DNA of 64,000 nt from Triangularia verruculosa (taxonomy: Eukaryota; Ascomycota; Sordariomycetes; Sordariales; Podosporaceae), in the NCBI GenBank assembly GCA_033296885.1, contig MU863909.1:1-64000 (forward strand), read 5' to 3'. The notes under the pieces are model-generated. The model did no database searches. It was given only the letters and a program-made list of their open reading frames with translations, and was not told where the DNA came from. Position 1 is the stretch's first letter. Every line of letters starts with the position of its first letter. Shown here in pieces: positions 34,002-44,900 of the stretch. Made by a program: the position numbers and the translations under genes.

Positions 34002-34540
34002 ATGGCCAGTTCAAGCCACCATCCTTCCTACCCCGGAGGCGCAAGCCAGTCTCAGACGCCGATATCGCCGGGCATCAATGGGGAGGAGGGCGAGAAGCCC
34101 CGTTTGACGAAGGAGCAGAAGAAGAGTAATCATATCCAGTCTGGTATGTCACCCGACCCAATCTTTTTTTCCCGCCAGACTTGTCACATTTAGTTTATTA
34201 ACGAGAGAGGGCGGGAAAAGAGCAAAAACGGCGACTTGCCATTCGGGAAGCTTATGACAACTTGTGTAGCCAAGTTCCTGGTTTGGAAGGACAGGCGAGA
34301 TCGGAGGGGGTGGTGTTGAATGGGATAGTGGACTATGTTAGGAAACTGATGCTGGAGAGGCAGAGGATGATTGTGGAGTGTGAGGCGAAGGGGTTGGAGG
34401 TTCCGCCGGGGGTGAGGGAGGGACTGGCGAATATGCCGCTGGGGTTTCTGGATGGGCCCGCGCCGGGGGAGGGAAGGGAGGATAGGGAGGGGAGTAGTGT
34501 TAGTCCTGGGAGAAAGGGGAGTGCTGGGAAGGGGGAGTGA
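34002..34540 (+). CDS. small bHLH protein, Ino4-like
   Basis: Predicted DNA-binding protein of 153 residues. Two exons: 34002-34143 and 34221-34540, joined across a 77-nt intron (GTATGT donor, AAAAG acceptor). The join rebuilds the basic region and helix 1, SNHIQSEQKRRLAIREAYDN, and helix 2 follows in GVVLNGIVDYVRKLMLERQR. This is the layout of yeast Ino4, partner of Ino2 at phospholipid gene promoters; the role here is inferred from that resemblance. The C-terminal third is Gly/Glu/Arg rich. Start chosen at 34002 (ATGGCC, favourable context). The frame stays open upstream with an adjacent ATG at 33999, so a longer N-terminus is possible. Confidence 0.78.
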
Positions 34541-36355
34541 TGGGGAAATGGTAGAGGGGTTATATAGCGTGGTTGAGAGCGTTGGCTTCATAAATATGGG
34601 ACGGTATGAGTGTGTTGATGCACTTGTAGACATTGACGAGGTGTCATCCTGGGTGTTTTTCATTTGGTTTTCAGCGGTTGGTTTAGTTCTCGAAGTGGTT
34701 ATACGATACTAAGACAGATAGTGACTTCGATTTAAACGAGATTTATAGCCACTTTACCACCCATGTCGATATCGACATCTCGTCCTCAACAACCCTTCTG
34801 GTGTTGCCAAGAGTAATTTATTCGGCTATCATATCGTCGTGGTGTCTGCTGGCAAAAGATCCTGGCTGGGCTACGCTACCACCTCGGCTTCACCGTGTAT
34901 GACATCATAAGACCCCTCCAAACTCAACGTCAAGTCGATCAGGGACGAAAAAAAAGTCATGTTTTTGAGATGATCCAGCCCAACTGTGCCTAACAGCTTT
35001 CTGTCTAGTATTTTGACATCAAACGAGCCTATCAAAAAAAGGAAAACGCAGCACTACAGCAGAAACGGCGCACGTCCATATCATACAGTGACTGATTATT
35101 ACAAAGGTATAGCCACTTGTGACCAGCTTGCTCACGAGGTGAGTACTGACCGCTGCGCCACATGAGCACTGCGTCATCGCTTCAGAAACGGTGGCAGGGA
35201 ACGGCAATTCCCTGGACTGCTACGAACTGTTTGGGCTTGGTTTACGCCCGACACGAGCGGAGATAGCGGAGCAGCGGGCATCGCCATTGCAAGTTACGGA
35301 CGTGAGCGACAGTCGCTGTTCGCGCTTTCGGGGTCCTTGGCAAGGGACAATGTTCCCGAGTTGATGGTCATGAACATCGCAAACAAGCCATTGTTGGATG
35401 GTATCAAACACCCCGATGACGGGAGGAAACAAATGAAAGGAAGGGGGGAAAACCCTGTACAACGGGTGGGAGGACAATGTAATCTTTATATCTGCCATGA
35501 GTAGGGAATATGCCTTGTAGGCGATGATGGTCTGTGCCCTAGACTCAGTGTAACTGCCAGTGCACCAACAAAGATTCCGAATTTGGATCCCATGCTTCAA
35601 CTGAGGTCAACTTCAGGCGTTCATCTGATGTATGCGAAACCACGATGTGGCTCATTTTTTGTACGATGGCAGGCAATGGCAGTGGCACAACATTGGAAGC
35701 TGCATGGTCGGTACAGAATATGGGTGAGCGCGAGGCGCCCTCATCTATTCGTGTACTCTCCGGCCAACGGGCCAATCCACGAGGCCCCCGAACGTCTCAG
35801 TTTCAAGAGACCAGCGACCAGCAGTAGCGCTCGCCCGGCCAATACGACAACGCCGCCCACCATGGAGCCCTCCTTGCCTTGGTTCCGCTGCTGGCCCAAC
35901 ACCCAGTAACAGGAGATCAGCGGCCTGGCCGATACCCATCAGGCCTCCAACCCTTCGACGATCTTCTTTTCCGTCACCTGTCACCACCTTGCCTCAGTTC
36001 TTCCCAGAGCCTCACCAAGAACAAGTTGGCAGCTTTCTTAGTCCCTTTCCCATCTCCAACTCCCTCACCGCAACAAACTTCACCTCCGGACAAGCCTAGA
36101 AACACCAACAACGATCAGGGGTCGCTTGCAAATTACCGCTTACTTGGATGCTGCAGGTGCATCTGCATGACTGATTCCTCCCACCGCCGCCGATAGAACC
36201 CCTCGAACCCCTCCTCTGGGAAAATAGCCCCGCTCTCTTCTGCAATCCTTCAACTTGACAAACCCCAGCCCCTTCACCCCTCTCTGACACTCACCCACCT
36301 TTCAGCACACAACTTTTGCTTCGCTCTACTCCAGCAAGGAGAAACTACGCAACTG
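34541..36355. other. intergenic Ino4-like gene - RS/glycine-zipper gene
   Basis: No supported gene. About 35880-36355 is C/T-rich on the plus strand and probably the promoter and leader of the next gene. Confidence 0.45.
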
Positions 36356-38524
36356 ATGGCCAGCTACAACGATCCCTACGACATCCCCGCGAGGGAGCGC
36401 ACCACCCGGCGCTACTACCGGGAAGAGCGCCATGATGACCCTCGGGCTTACGACACCCGCGACAGCTATCTCAACGTGCAGTCTACGCGCGATCTTGTCC
36501 CACGAGCCCGTGAGGATAGCGATCTCTCCATAGAAGAGATCCGCCGGGACTTCCCACCCCCAGGCTACTCAAGCCGTGATTTGCGCCGCGCCCGCTCTGC
36601 AGAGCCTGGACAATACGACGACCATGACGACCGCCGGTCTCACTACAGCCGTACCGACAGAGGCTATGATGATCGCAGTGCCTATGGCCATGAGCACGAC
36701 CGCCGGTCTTTGAGGAGAACGGACAGCTACTACGAGGAGCAGCACAAGAAAAAGGTTCGCATGCTTTCAAAGCAGGAGCAAATTATCGCTGCCATCACCG
36801 GAGCAGCCATCGCCATCGGTGGTAAGGAGCTTTACGATCGTCGTGAGGCCAACCAGGCTGGCGCTTCCGAAGTTCAGCGTAACATGCTAGCTTCGGCTGC
36901 CCTGGGAGCTGCAGGCGCCCTCGCTGGGTATCAAGGAACCGAGTTCTACAACAAAAAAAAGGAGAAGGAGGAAAAGAAAGTTCTGGCCCACCGGGGTTAT
37001 TATTCGGACGACGACGGAGAGAGCGCCAAGGAGAAGAAGGGCCACAAGAACTTCCTCGAGAGTGCGCTCGCTGCTGCGGGCTTGGGTGGTGCGGTCAAGG
37101 CTTTGACTGGGAAGGACAAGGACGACAAGTCTGACACCAGGAGCCGCCGCGGCACCAGTCGCTCGAGTTCGAGATCCAGGTCCAGATCTCGGTCTACATC
37201 CCGCTCCCGCGGTGACAAGGGCAAGGGTGAAGGCGCCAACAAGATTCAAAAGGCTGCTATGGCCTCACTCATTGCCGGTGCCACTGAGGCTTTCCGCATC
37301 TCCAAGCAGCCAGGCTCATGGAAGGGCGAGAAAGCCAAGCGCGTCTTCACTGCTGCCGCTGGTGCTGCCACACTTGATGCTGCTCAGGACTCTGAAAAGG
37401 CCGGCAGCAAGCTCGGCTTGGCCGAGGCCGTCATGGGTGGTCTACTTGGTAACCGTGTCATCAACGGTTCCAAGAAGAACATTGAGATGGACGAAAAGAC
37501 CGGTCGGTCACGGTCGAGATCCCGCCGGCGTTCAAAGAGCGGCGAGAGCCAGAGTGGAAGTGGTGTGAGCGGTCTCGCCGCTCTTGCCACAGCTGGCCTA
37601 GGCGCCTTTGCTGGCAAGAAGATTATGGATAGTAACGAGCGGTCCAAGTCTCGTGGCCGGAGCGCCGATTCTTACGACAGCCGTGATGGTGACCGTCGTC
37701 GCAGCAGAAGCCGCAGTGTGGTGGATTCGGCCCGCCGAAAGATGGCCAAGATTGGCCTCGGCAACGGTCCCGATGACGATGACAGAGATCGCCGTAGAGA
37801 CCGCAGCCGTGACCGTGATCACAGCCGCAGCCGAAGCCGGGACCGTGGGCACCGGGACGACTATGACGACCGTTCTCGCCGCCACAGAGACGAAGACTAC
37901 GACAGGGATTACGATAGACGGCGCCGGGGCTCCGATTATGATGATGCCCGCTCCCACCGAAGCGCCGGTGGCCGTGATCGCTCACGGCGCCGGGGACACT
38001 CATTGTCGGATGATGATTTAGGCGATTCGGAAGATGATGAGAAGCGCGGAAAGAAGATGAGAGGTAAGCAAATTCTCACCACAGGCCTGGCTGCTGTGGC
38101 GACCATCCACGCAGCCCATAGTGTCTATTCGAGCATGGAGAAGAGAAACCTACGGCACAAGGCGGTCAAGGAAGGTAGATTGAGTGAGGAGCAAGCCAAG
38201 AAGATGAAGAAGAAGGCGCTCTTGCAAGATGCGGCAGCGGTGGGTATTGCTGCTCTCGGTGTCAAGGGTGCCCTTCACGAGATCAAGGAAGCCCGCGAGC
38301 TGAAGCATGAGATGCATGAATGGAAGGAGGAGAGAGCAGAGAGACGCAAACGACGGCTTGAGAGGCAACTGGAGATGGTCCACAGTGACATCAACAGTGG
38401 TAGTGGTGGCAGTGATAGGGGAGACGATGGGGACAGGCAGGTTGGCAGGCACAGGGCAAACAATTGGACATCCCCAAACCCTCCAAGGTTAGAGCGGTAC
38501 TATGGCGAAGGACCTCAGTACTGA
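36356..38524 (+). CDS. RS-rich, glycine-zipper protein (DUF3824-like)
   Basis: Single exon, 722 residues, function unknown. The N-terminus (MASYNDPYDIPARERTTRR) and the alternation of charged Arg/Asp/Ser stretches with short hydrophobic Ala/Gly segments resemble the fungal DUF3824 family as I know it. Hydrophobic segments with small-residue spacing: about 144-188 (IIAAITGAAIAIGGKELYDR, ALGAAGALAGYQ), 235-252, 300-345 and 575-590. Between them lie RS-dipeptide tracts at about 262-291 (SRSRSRSRSTSRSR), 380-395 and 445-535. The C-terminus is a basic helix (ELKHEMHEWKEERAERRKRR). The hydrophobic segments are too short and Gly-rich for ordinary membrane helices. Start ATGGCC at 36356 follows a C/T-rich leader. 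Confidence 0.8.
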   Translation: MASYNDPYDIPARERTTRRYYREERHDDPRAYDTRDSYLNVQSTRDLVPRAREDSDLSIEEIRRDFPPPGYSSRDLRRARSAEPGQYDDHDDRRSHYSRTDRGYDDRSAYGHEHDRRSLRRTDSYYEEQHKKKVRMLSKQEQIIAAITGAAIAIGGKELYDRREANQAGASEVQRNMLASAALGAAGALAGYQGTEFYNKKKEKEEKKVLAHRGYYSDDDGESAKEKKGHKNFLESALAAAGLGGAVKALTGKDKDDKSDTRSRRGTSRSSSRSRSRSRSTSRSRGDKGKGEGANKIQKAAMASLIAGATEAFRISKQPGSWKGEKAKRVFTAAAGAATLDAAQDSEKAGSKLGLAEAVMGGLLGNRVINGSKKNIEMDEKTGRSRSRSRRRSKSGESQSGSGVSGLAALATAGLGAFAGKKIMDSNERSKSRGRSADSYDSRDGDRRRSRSRSVVDSARRKMAKIGLGNGPDDDDRDRRRDRSRDRDHSRSRSRDRGHRDDYDDRSRRHRDEDYDRDYDRRRRGSDYDDARSHRSAGGRDRSRRRGHSLSDDDLGDSEDDEKRGKKMRGKQILTTGLAAVATIHAAHSVYSSMEKRNLRHKAVKEGRLSEEQAKKMKKKALLQDAAAVGIAALGVKGALHEIKEARELKHEMHEWKEERAERRKRRLERQLEMVHSDINSGSGGSDRGDDGDRQVGRHRANNWTSPNPPRLERYYGEGPQY

Positions 38525-39933
38525 TGGAAATCCGTGCACCGCTTTGCCTCCCACCCCTTACGACAGGAGATGAGGCGGGGATGCCTATGACGATTTCCTT
38601 GGGACCCATCTGTCGCCGTCCTATGGAACACACAACACGGACACTTCGTGGCACCATAATACACCCAGCCTCTTCCGATTAGAGAACGCTTCTTAATGTC
38701 TTATTTCCGTCGACGAACCCGTGCCGCACAATTGCACGCACACAAAACCTCCCACCGCCCAACACCAGCCCTGGCCGCCAACCGCCATCACCCACAACGC
38801 CGCCACTGCCGCACAAGCTTACCGGCCGCCATCTCAACCACCCCTTTCACCGTCGCTTCCTTGTCTCTTCCTGTCTTACCTCATCAGCAGTAGCAGGGTC
38901 AGTGCTCTCGGATACTAGATTTCGAGGAACTGCACTTGGGAAAAATGTTGGCGGGCTTGCTCTTCATGACTTTCACGACTGAACGATCTCTTTCTGTTTT
39001 TCTATTTCCTTTCGTTCTCAAGACACAAAAAGCAAAAGAATGCGAAAGAACATATTCTAATTAATCATTTTTTGTGTGACAGATCGCCGCCGTTAGACAG
39101 CATATACGTGCGGGCAACCTTCAAACCCAACCCGACCACCTTCACCACCGCCACCACCACCAACAACAACTTCCGGATTATTTTCTTTGTTTGACCCGCT
39201 CACCCCCCCACCTCTGGTTGAACAATATGGGATATGGTTAGCGGGGGTCTAACTCACCTCTCATTTGAGGGATGAGGGGGAGGAGTAACCGTCTTTGCTA
39301 CCGCTTGTGGTGCTGTCGTACAACATGGCGCTTGCATATGCGGTGGACAAACTCTATGTTCGGGTATACCCGGGTGTGTATGGGATGGGATGACGCTGGG
39401 ATTCATAACCTCTCTCTCTCTCTCTCTTCTTTTTCGTTCCCTATCGTTTATGACACTAGAGACTGGGCTTCTTTTTATGAAAATGGATAGGACAAACTGG
39501 AAACTGGAGGCAGGACTGATATGATTGATACCTTGGTATGTATGTTTGGTCTGTTCTTTTTTGTGGCCGGCCTTTTTTCTCTATTTCTTTCCTTTGGCTA
39601 GAGGGATGGAAGAAGTTATGACATGAGATGATGAAGAAAAAAACGAGAAGAATGAGTTTGATGATTGGGTGGTATTTAGGAGGGATGAGATATATACGTC
39701 TGTATGGACCGCGGTGGATTTTTGAGCTTTTGACTTTTTCACGTTTGGATTTGATGATGTCTCTCTTTTTTCCGGGGTCAGTTTTGAGTTTTGTTTTATG
39801 TTTTATGACGATTATGAAATGTGTGAAAAAAAAAAAATTGTATGGATGCAGAACACTTCTGGTTATCGTATGCGGTTTGGTGCTGATGATATATGTCTTG
39901 GGTATCTTTGCCATCGTGAATTTACATTCTTTT
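38525..39933. other. convergent intergenic RS-rich gene / prp16
   Basis: Two facing 3' regions. It contains CCA/CAA-rich sequence at about 39130-39171, a (CT)9 microsatellite at 39410-39427 and an A tract near 39827. No gene supported. Confidence 0.5.
39410..39427 (+). repeat. (CT)9 microsatellite
   Basis: Nine CT units between two convergent genes, the same unit and length as the one at 18901-18918. Confidence 0.88.
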
Positions 39934-42930
39934 TCAAAACCCTCTCCCGGGTCTCTTCCTCACCGGCTTGACCACTGCGCCAGATGTAACCGTTTTCTTG
40001 TCCTTCTTCGCACCTGGACCAGCCTTCTTCACCAGGTTGAGACCCTCCTCTTCGGCCGCCATCTCCTCCTCGTGCCTCTTCTTATCCGCCGCCATCTGAG
40101 CCTCGATCTCCATCTTCTTGTTGAACTCCGTTTCCGTGATCCTCTTCTCTCTAGCAGAGTACCCCTTTTCCTTGACGGAATAAAACACACCACCCAGCTC
40201 GGCCAGCCAGTGGGGGTCAACAGAGGTGACTGTTGACATGTACTCTTTTGAGGTAAGAATCAGCTCGTGGTAAATGACATAATCCGGCAGGAAGCCAAGC
40301 CCGTACAGCGCACTGGTCGGGTGCAGCTGCACAGTCACAGACGTCCGCAGGTTGATGTACTCGCCGATGCCCTTGACCTTGGCCGCTTGGTGGTAGTACC
40401 CAGAGCAGATGCACTTTCTGATCACGTCCCAGTCCGTTCCGCAGCTGACCATCTCCATCTGCTGCATCCTCATGATGTCCAACAGCTGGTCCCGGACTTC
40501 CTTTGCTCGGCGGAGGGATTTGGAGTGGAGGAAGTGCTGGATGCACCACCTGTCGCTGTAGCCATTGGCTTTCCACTGGGTGTACACGTGCAGATACGTC
40601 AAGTGGTCTGATTCCGGTACGAAGAACTTCTCGCGAGCGGCGTCGGATTCTTCCTGGCGTTCCTTGGGCCGAAAGAACACGTTGGGGACTGAGAGCATAG
40701 AGACGATTGTCACCATTTCTTCGCTGCAGCCGTATTGCTCGGACATGATGAGGAGTTTAGCCAGAGACGGGTCCATGGGAAAGGCGTTCATCTTTCGGCC
40801 CAGATCAGTCAGCTCGCCCAGATTGTCCAAGGCTCCAAGAGCCCAGAGATCGAATAAGGAGGTGGTGATGGTGTCCTGGGGTGGGGGGTCCATGAAATCG
40901 AAGTCGAGGAGGTCTTTGACGCCGAGAGACTTGAGGAGCAAGACTGTGTTGCTCAAGTTGGTTCTTTGGATTTCGGGGATGGTGGAGATGTACATTTCGT
41001 CTTTGAATGCTTTTTCGGTAAAGAGACGGTAAGCCTGTCCAGGGCCTGTTCGGCCAGCACGGCCGGAACGTTGCGAGGCGTTGGCTTGCGAAATGGGTGT
41101 AATTTGCAGCGTGTCCATACCCATTCTTGGATTGTAAACTTTGAGCTTAGAGTACCCAGCGTCGACCACATACATGATACCATCGACCGTCAAACTGGTT
41201 TCTGCAATGTTGGTGGCCACGATACATTTCCGTACACCTGGAGCTGCTCGATCGAAAATCTTGGCCTGCAAATCTGCAGGCATCTGACTGTAGATGGGGA
41301 GGATGCTGAGCTTTGGCGGGTCGTTGAGGGCGTCCAAGCGTTCTCTAACCAGCTCACATGTCACCTCGATGTCTTCCTGGCCCGTCATGAAGACCAGAAT
41401 ATCACCTGCTGGCTTGCCCACGTGAATTGCCAAAACTTGCTGGACCGCCGCATCCACGTAGTCTTCAACGGGTGACCGATGGAACATGACATCAACGGGG
41501 AAGGTTCGGCCAGGAATCGTGAACTCTGGGGCTCCGCCGTAGAAGTCTGAAAAGCGTTTCGAGTTCATGGTGGCCGAAGTGACGATCAGCTTCAGGTCGC
41601 GGCGTCTTTGAAGAATCTTTTTGAACAGACCCATCAGCACATCTGTGTTGAGAGCTCTTTCGTGTGCCTCATCCATGATGACGCAGGAATACCGGTCGAG
41701 ATCAGGCTCATTAAGAGACTCTCGGAGCAACACACCATCCGTCATGTACTTGATAACAGTTTCTTTGCTGGTGCAATCTTCGAAGCGAATCGCATAACCA
41801 ACGGTACTTCCCAGTTTGACCTCCATCTCCTCGGCCACACGTTTGGCAACACTCATTGCTGCTACTCTTCGGGGTTGTGTGCATCCAATCATACCAACCT
41901 TGCCGTAGCCATCTTCGTACAAAAACTGCGCAAGCTGTGTCGTTTTTCCAGAGCCTGTTTCTCCAACCACGATGATCACTTGATTGTCTCTGATTACCCG
42001 TAGTAAATCTTCACGGACAGCAAATGCCGGAAGAAACTCTCGCTGTTCCTTCAGTGACTTGCTTTGGCTGAAGTTGCTTGCACCCTCTGTTTTCTTCATA
42101 TGCTCGCTGAATTTGTTTGAGTTCTGCGCCTTTCCAGATTCCTCACCGGCAATGGGAAGGGCACTGTCAGTGTCCTCTTCCTTGACCCCCATCAGATTAC
42201 CAAGTGCTGTGCCTGCCACATTCGTCGCTTCTTGAGCCTGTTTTGCCCGCTCTCTCTGCGTCCGCCTTTCTTTGACCACGCGGCTACCTTTCCTGCTGAA
42301 GACAGCCATGTCGCTCTGGGCATCTCGAACTGCGGGAATCGGCTCTAGCTGCTTCGTAAAGATAGTCCGTCCATCCAAAAACGGCGGTCGCAGGTCGTGT
42401 ACGAGAAGATGAACGCGGGTCCCCTCTTGGTCGTCCTCGAAATCCCTCCCCATGTCTCTTCGTTGCGCCACACCAGATGTAAGCATTCTATTGGTCTCCC
42501 ACGCATCAACATCCTTTTGTTTCTGCAATTGCCGCGCATTCATTCCGCCGCGGGTGAAATTGGCGACCTTTTTCTCTATCATGGCGGCTTCTCTTTCCTG
42601 TGCCGCCCAGCCTGCATCGTCGCCGAATGGATTGTGAGAATCGTCGCCGAACGTGTGGCCGCCCAGGTCATCATCTCCGCCATACCAATCGCGGTCGAGA
42701 GCGTTGATGGCATCTTGGTCATCGACTCCCTCTTCTGGGCCATCGAACTCCCGCTGCTTTGGCGTCGATGCGCCAGCTAACCTTGACCCAGCGCGTGGTG
42801 TTGAGCTCCTCGAGTTGAACCGGTTTTGAGGCCGGGATGGAATGTCATTGAATCGATCGTCGTTGCGCAATGGGTTGAAGTCCAGCTTCCTCCTCTTGTT
42901 CGAGCGATCGTCGTCGTAGTCGCGGCCCAT
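39934..42930 (-). CDS. prp16: DEAH-box splicing helicase Prp16
   Basis: ATP-dependent RNA helicase that remodels the spliceosome between the two catalytic steps. Single exon, 998 residues. The N-terminal 290 residues are charged and include MGRDYDDDRSNKRRKLDF and the family segment VANFTRGGMNARQLQKQ. Helicase motifs: Walker A GETGSGKT at 323-330, TQPRRVAA near 351, DEAH at 420-423, SAT at 452-454, and motif VI QRSGRAGRTGPG from 620. The winged-helix, ratchet and OB-fold tail follows (LTDLGRKMNAFPMDPSLAK). Prp16 is preferred over Prp2/Prp22/Prp43 because of the N-terminal segment and the ASNFSQSKSLKEQREFLPAF lead-in. It diverges from pwp1 with 286 bases between start codons. Confidence 0.94.
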   Translation of the reverse strand: MGRDYDDDRSNKRRKLDFNPLRNDDRFNDIPSRPQNRFNSRSSTPRAGSRLAGASTPKQREFDGPEEGVDDQDAINALDRDWYGGDDDLGGHTFGDDSHNPFGDDAGWAAQEREAAMIEKKVANFTRGGMNARQLQKQKDVDAWETNRMLTSGVAQRRDMGRDFEDDQEGTRVHLLVHDLRPPFLDGRTIFTKQLEPIPAVRDAQSDMAVFSRKGSRVVKERRTQRERAKQAQEATNVAGTALGNLMGVKEEDTDSALPIAGEESGKAQNSNKFSEHMKKTEGASNFSQSKSLKEQREFLPAFAVREDLLRVIRDNQVIIVVGETGSGKTTQLAQFLYEDGYGKVGMIGCTQPRRVAAMSVAKRVAEEMEVKLGSTVGYAIRFEDCTSKETVIKYMTDGVLLRESLNEPDLDRYSCVIMDEAHERALNTDVLMGLFKKILQRRRDLKLIVTSATMNSKRFSDFYGGAPEFTIPGRTFPVDVMFHRSPVEDYVDAAVQQVLAIHVGKPAGDILVFMTGQEDIEVTCELVRERLDALNDPPKLSILPIYSQMPADLQAKIFDRAAPGVRKCIVATNIAETSLTVDGIMYVVDAGYSKLKVYNPRMGMDTLQITPISQANASQRSGRAGRTGPGQAYRLFTEKAFKDEMYISTIPEIQRTNLSNTVLLLKSLGVKDLLDFDFMDPPPQDTITTSLFDLWALGALDNLGELTDLGRKMNAFPMDPSLAKLLIMSEQYGCSEEMVTIVSMLSVPNVFFRPKERQEESDAAREKFFVPESDHLTYLHVYTQWKANGYSDRWCIQHFLHSKSLRRAKEVRDQLLDIMRMQQMEMVSCGTDWDVIRKCICSGYYHQAAKVKGIGEYINLRTSVTVQLHPTSALYGLGFLPDYVIYHELILTSKEYMSTVTSVDPHWLAELGGVFYSVKEKGYSAREKRITETEFNKKMEIEAQMAADKKRHEEEMAAEEEGLNLVKKAGPGAKKDKKTVTSGAVVKPVRKRPGRGF

Positions 42931-43216
42931 GTTTACTGTAATTAACCAAATGTATGTTGATAGGATTTTGTTTTGTTGACTTTAGAGTTCAAGCTTTCCA
43001 GTTTTGGGCTGACGTGCAACGAATTATGGAGCTCTTCGAGAACCCCTGTCCCACCACCCGCACACGTACCGCAGCATAAAATGTGCGATAAGATAAGCCC
43101 CGCCGTCAGTCCCACTAAAAAGTTGAACAGAGGAAATCCAACTCCTACATTTTTGCGCCAGCGAACTTTTGGGTCGTCGCAGCATACTTCCCAGGTCGAT
43201 AACTGCAGCTTTCACC
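42931..43216. promoter_or_regulatory. shared divergent promoter region of prp16 and pwp1
   Basis: 286 bases between the two start codons must serve both genes. No specific factor site was recognised; co-regulation is inferred from spacing only. Confidence 0.55.
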
Positions 43217-44900
43217 ATGACGTCTATGGTTACTACTACCGCTTGGGTGCCACGAGGCTTTGCGGCACCCTTCCCTAACAAATACCAGTTTGACGAGGAG
43301 GAATTCGAGCGCATCGCGTCTCTCGCCAAGTTACAGCTGGATGATGCTGAGGAGGATCTGGCCGAGGCTCAAGAAGCTGAGAAGAAGGGCTCGGCGAAGG
43401 GAGACAAGAAGAAGGCCGAGAGGGCTGCCAAAGATGACGATGCCTCCGAGTATGTTCCCTTGTGCTTCGTCGACTGTGAGCTTTCTAACATGAACCAGCA
43501 TCGAGATCGACGACGATCTGAAGGAGTACGATCTAGAGCACTATGATGATACCGACGAAGAGGTGGGCGAGGGTCAGCCTATGGGCATGTTTGGGAATGT
43601 CAAGTCACTCGCCTACTACGAATCGAACAAGGAGGATCCATACATCACGCTGCAGGAAGGCGAGAATGAGGACGATGACGATCGCGAGGATTTGCAGATT
43701 CTAGCCACCGACAACCTTTTACTAGCTGCCAAGATCGAGGACGAGCTCGCACATCTTGAAGTCTACGTTTACGAAGATGCCGCCGACAATCTCTACGTGC
43801 ACCACGACATTATGCTTCCTGCAATCCCATTGTGCGTCGAGTGGCTGGATTGCCCAGTAAGCAAACCTGGTGTCGATAAGGACTCGGCCGCCAACTTTGT
43901 CGCCATTGGAACGTTCGACCCGGATATCGAGATTTGGGACTTAGACACCATTGACTGCATGTACCCGAACGCTATTCTGGGACAAGGCGGTAATGCCGAG
44001 GAGGAAAAGAAAAAGAAAAAGAAAAAGAAGTCAAAGAAGGCCAACGATGAATACCACGTCGATGCTGTACTGGCGCTTGCTGCGAACAGGAAACACCGCA
44101 ATCTCCTTGCTTCAGGCTCAGCAGATAAGACCGTCAAGCTCTGGGATCTTCACACAGCCAAGTGCGCCAAGTCGTACAGCTACCATACCGACAAGGTCTG
44201 CTCGCTCGCCTGGCACGGCGTTGAATCTACGGTGCTCCTCAGTGGCAGTTACGACCGTACGGCTGCCATTGCCGACATGCGCGCCCCTGGCGAGCAACCA
44301 ATGAGAGTCGGAGTCGAAAGTGACATCGAGACCGTAAGGTGGGATCCTCATGACCCCAACTTCTTCTATGTATCGACCGAGAACGGTATTGTGCATTACT
44401 TTGATGCCCGCAAGGCCAGCAAGGATCCTTCGGCCAGCAGCTCTGTTTGGAAGCTCCAGGCTCACGATGAGTCTGTTTCATCCTTTGACCTGAACCCGGT
44501 CATTCCAGGATTCATGGTCACTGGTTCTACCGACAAGACCGTGAAGATTTGGGACATCACCGCTGCTGGCCCATCTCTGGTTGTCTCCCGCGATTTCGAC
44601 GTCGGCAAGGTCTTCTCGACAGCCTTTGCTCCTGACCGTGAGGTCGCCTTCAGAGTTTCCATTGCTGGCAGCAATGGCAACGTATCTGTCTGGGACACCA
44701 GCACAAACGCCGGTGTCCGCAAGGCCTTTGCTCAAAAGGCGCCAAACCTTCCCACTCGCGAAGACGGTGCTGAGGACAGGCTTGTTGCCGTTAACAATGA
44801 TGAAGAGAGTAGCAGTGACGAGGGTGAAGAGGATGGGGACGAGGATGACTCTGAGGAGGATTCAGGTGATCAGGACGGAGACTCTATGGATGAGGATTGA
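43217..44900 (+). CDS. pwp1: Pwp1, WD40 ribosome-biogenesis protein
   Basis: Nucleolar WD-repeat protein needed for 60S ribosomal subunit assembly. Two exons: 43217-43449 and 43499-44900. The 49-nt intron has a GTATGT donor, TCTAAC branch and CCAG acceptor, and restores ASDIEIDDDLKEYDLEHYDD. Product 544 residues. The N-terminus AWVPRGFAAPFPNKYQFDEE is a family signature. WD repeats are visible as LASGSADKTVKLWDL, LLSGSYDRTAAIADM and MVTGSTDKTVKIWDI. A lysine run (KKKKKKKKSKK) sits in a loop before the first clear repeat, and the C-terminus is acidic (SSDEGEEDGDEDDSEED). A second in-frame ATG three codons downstream (43226) is an alternative start. Confidence 0.93.
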
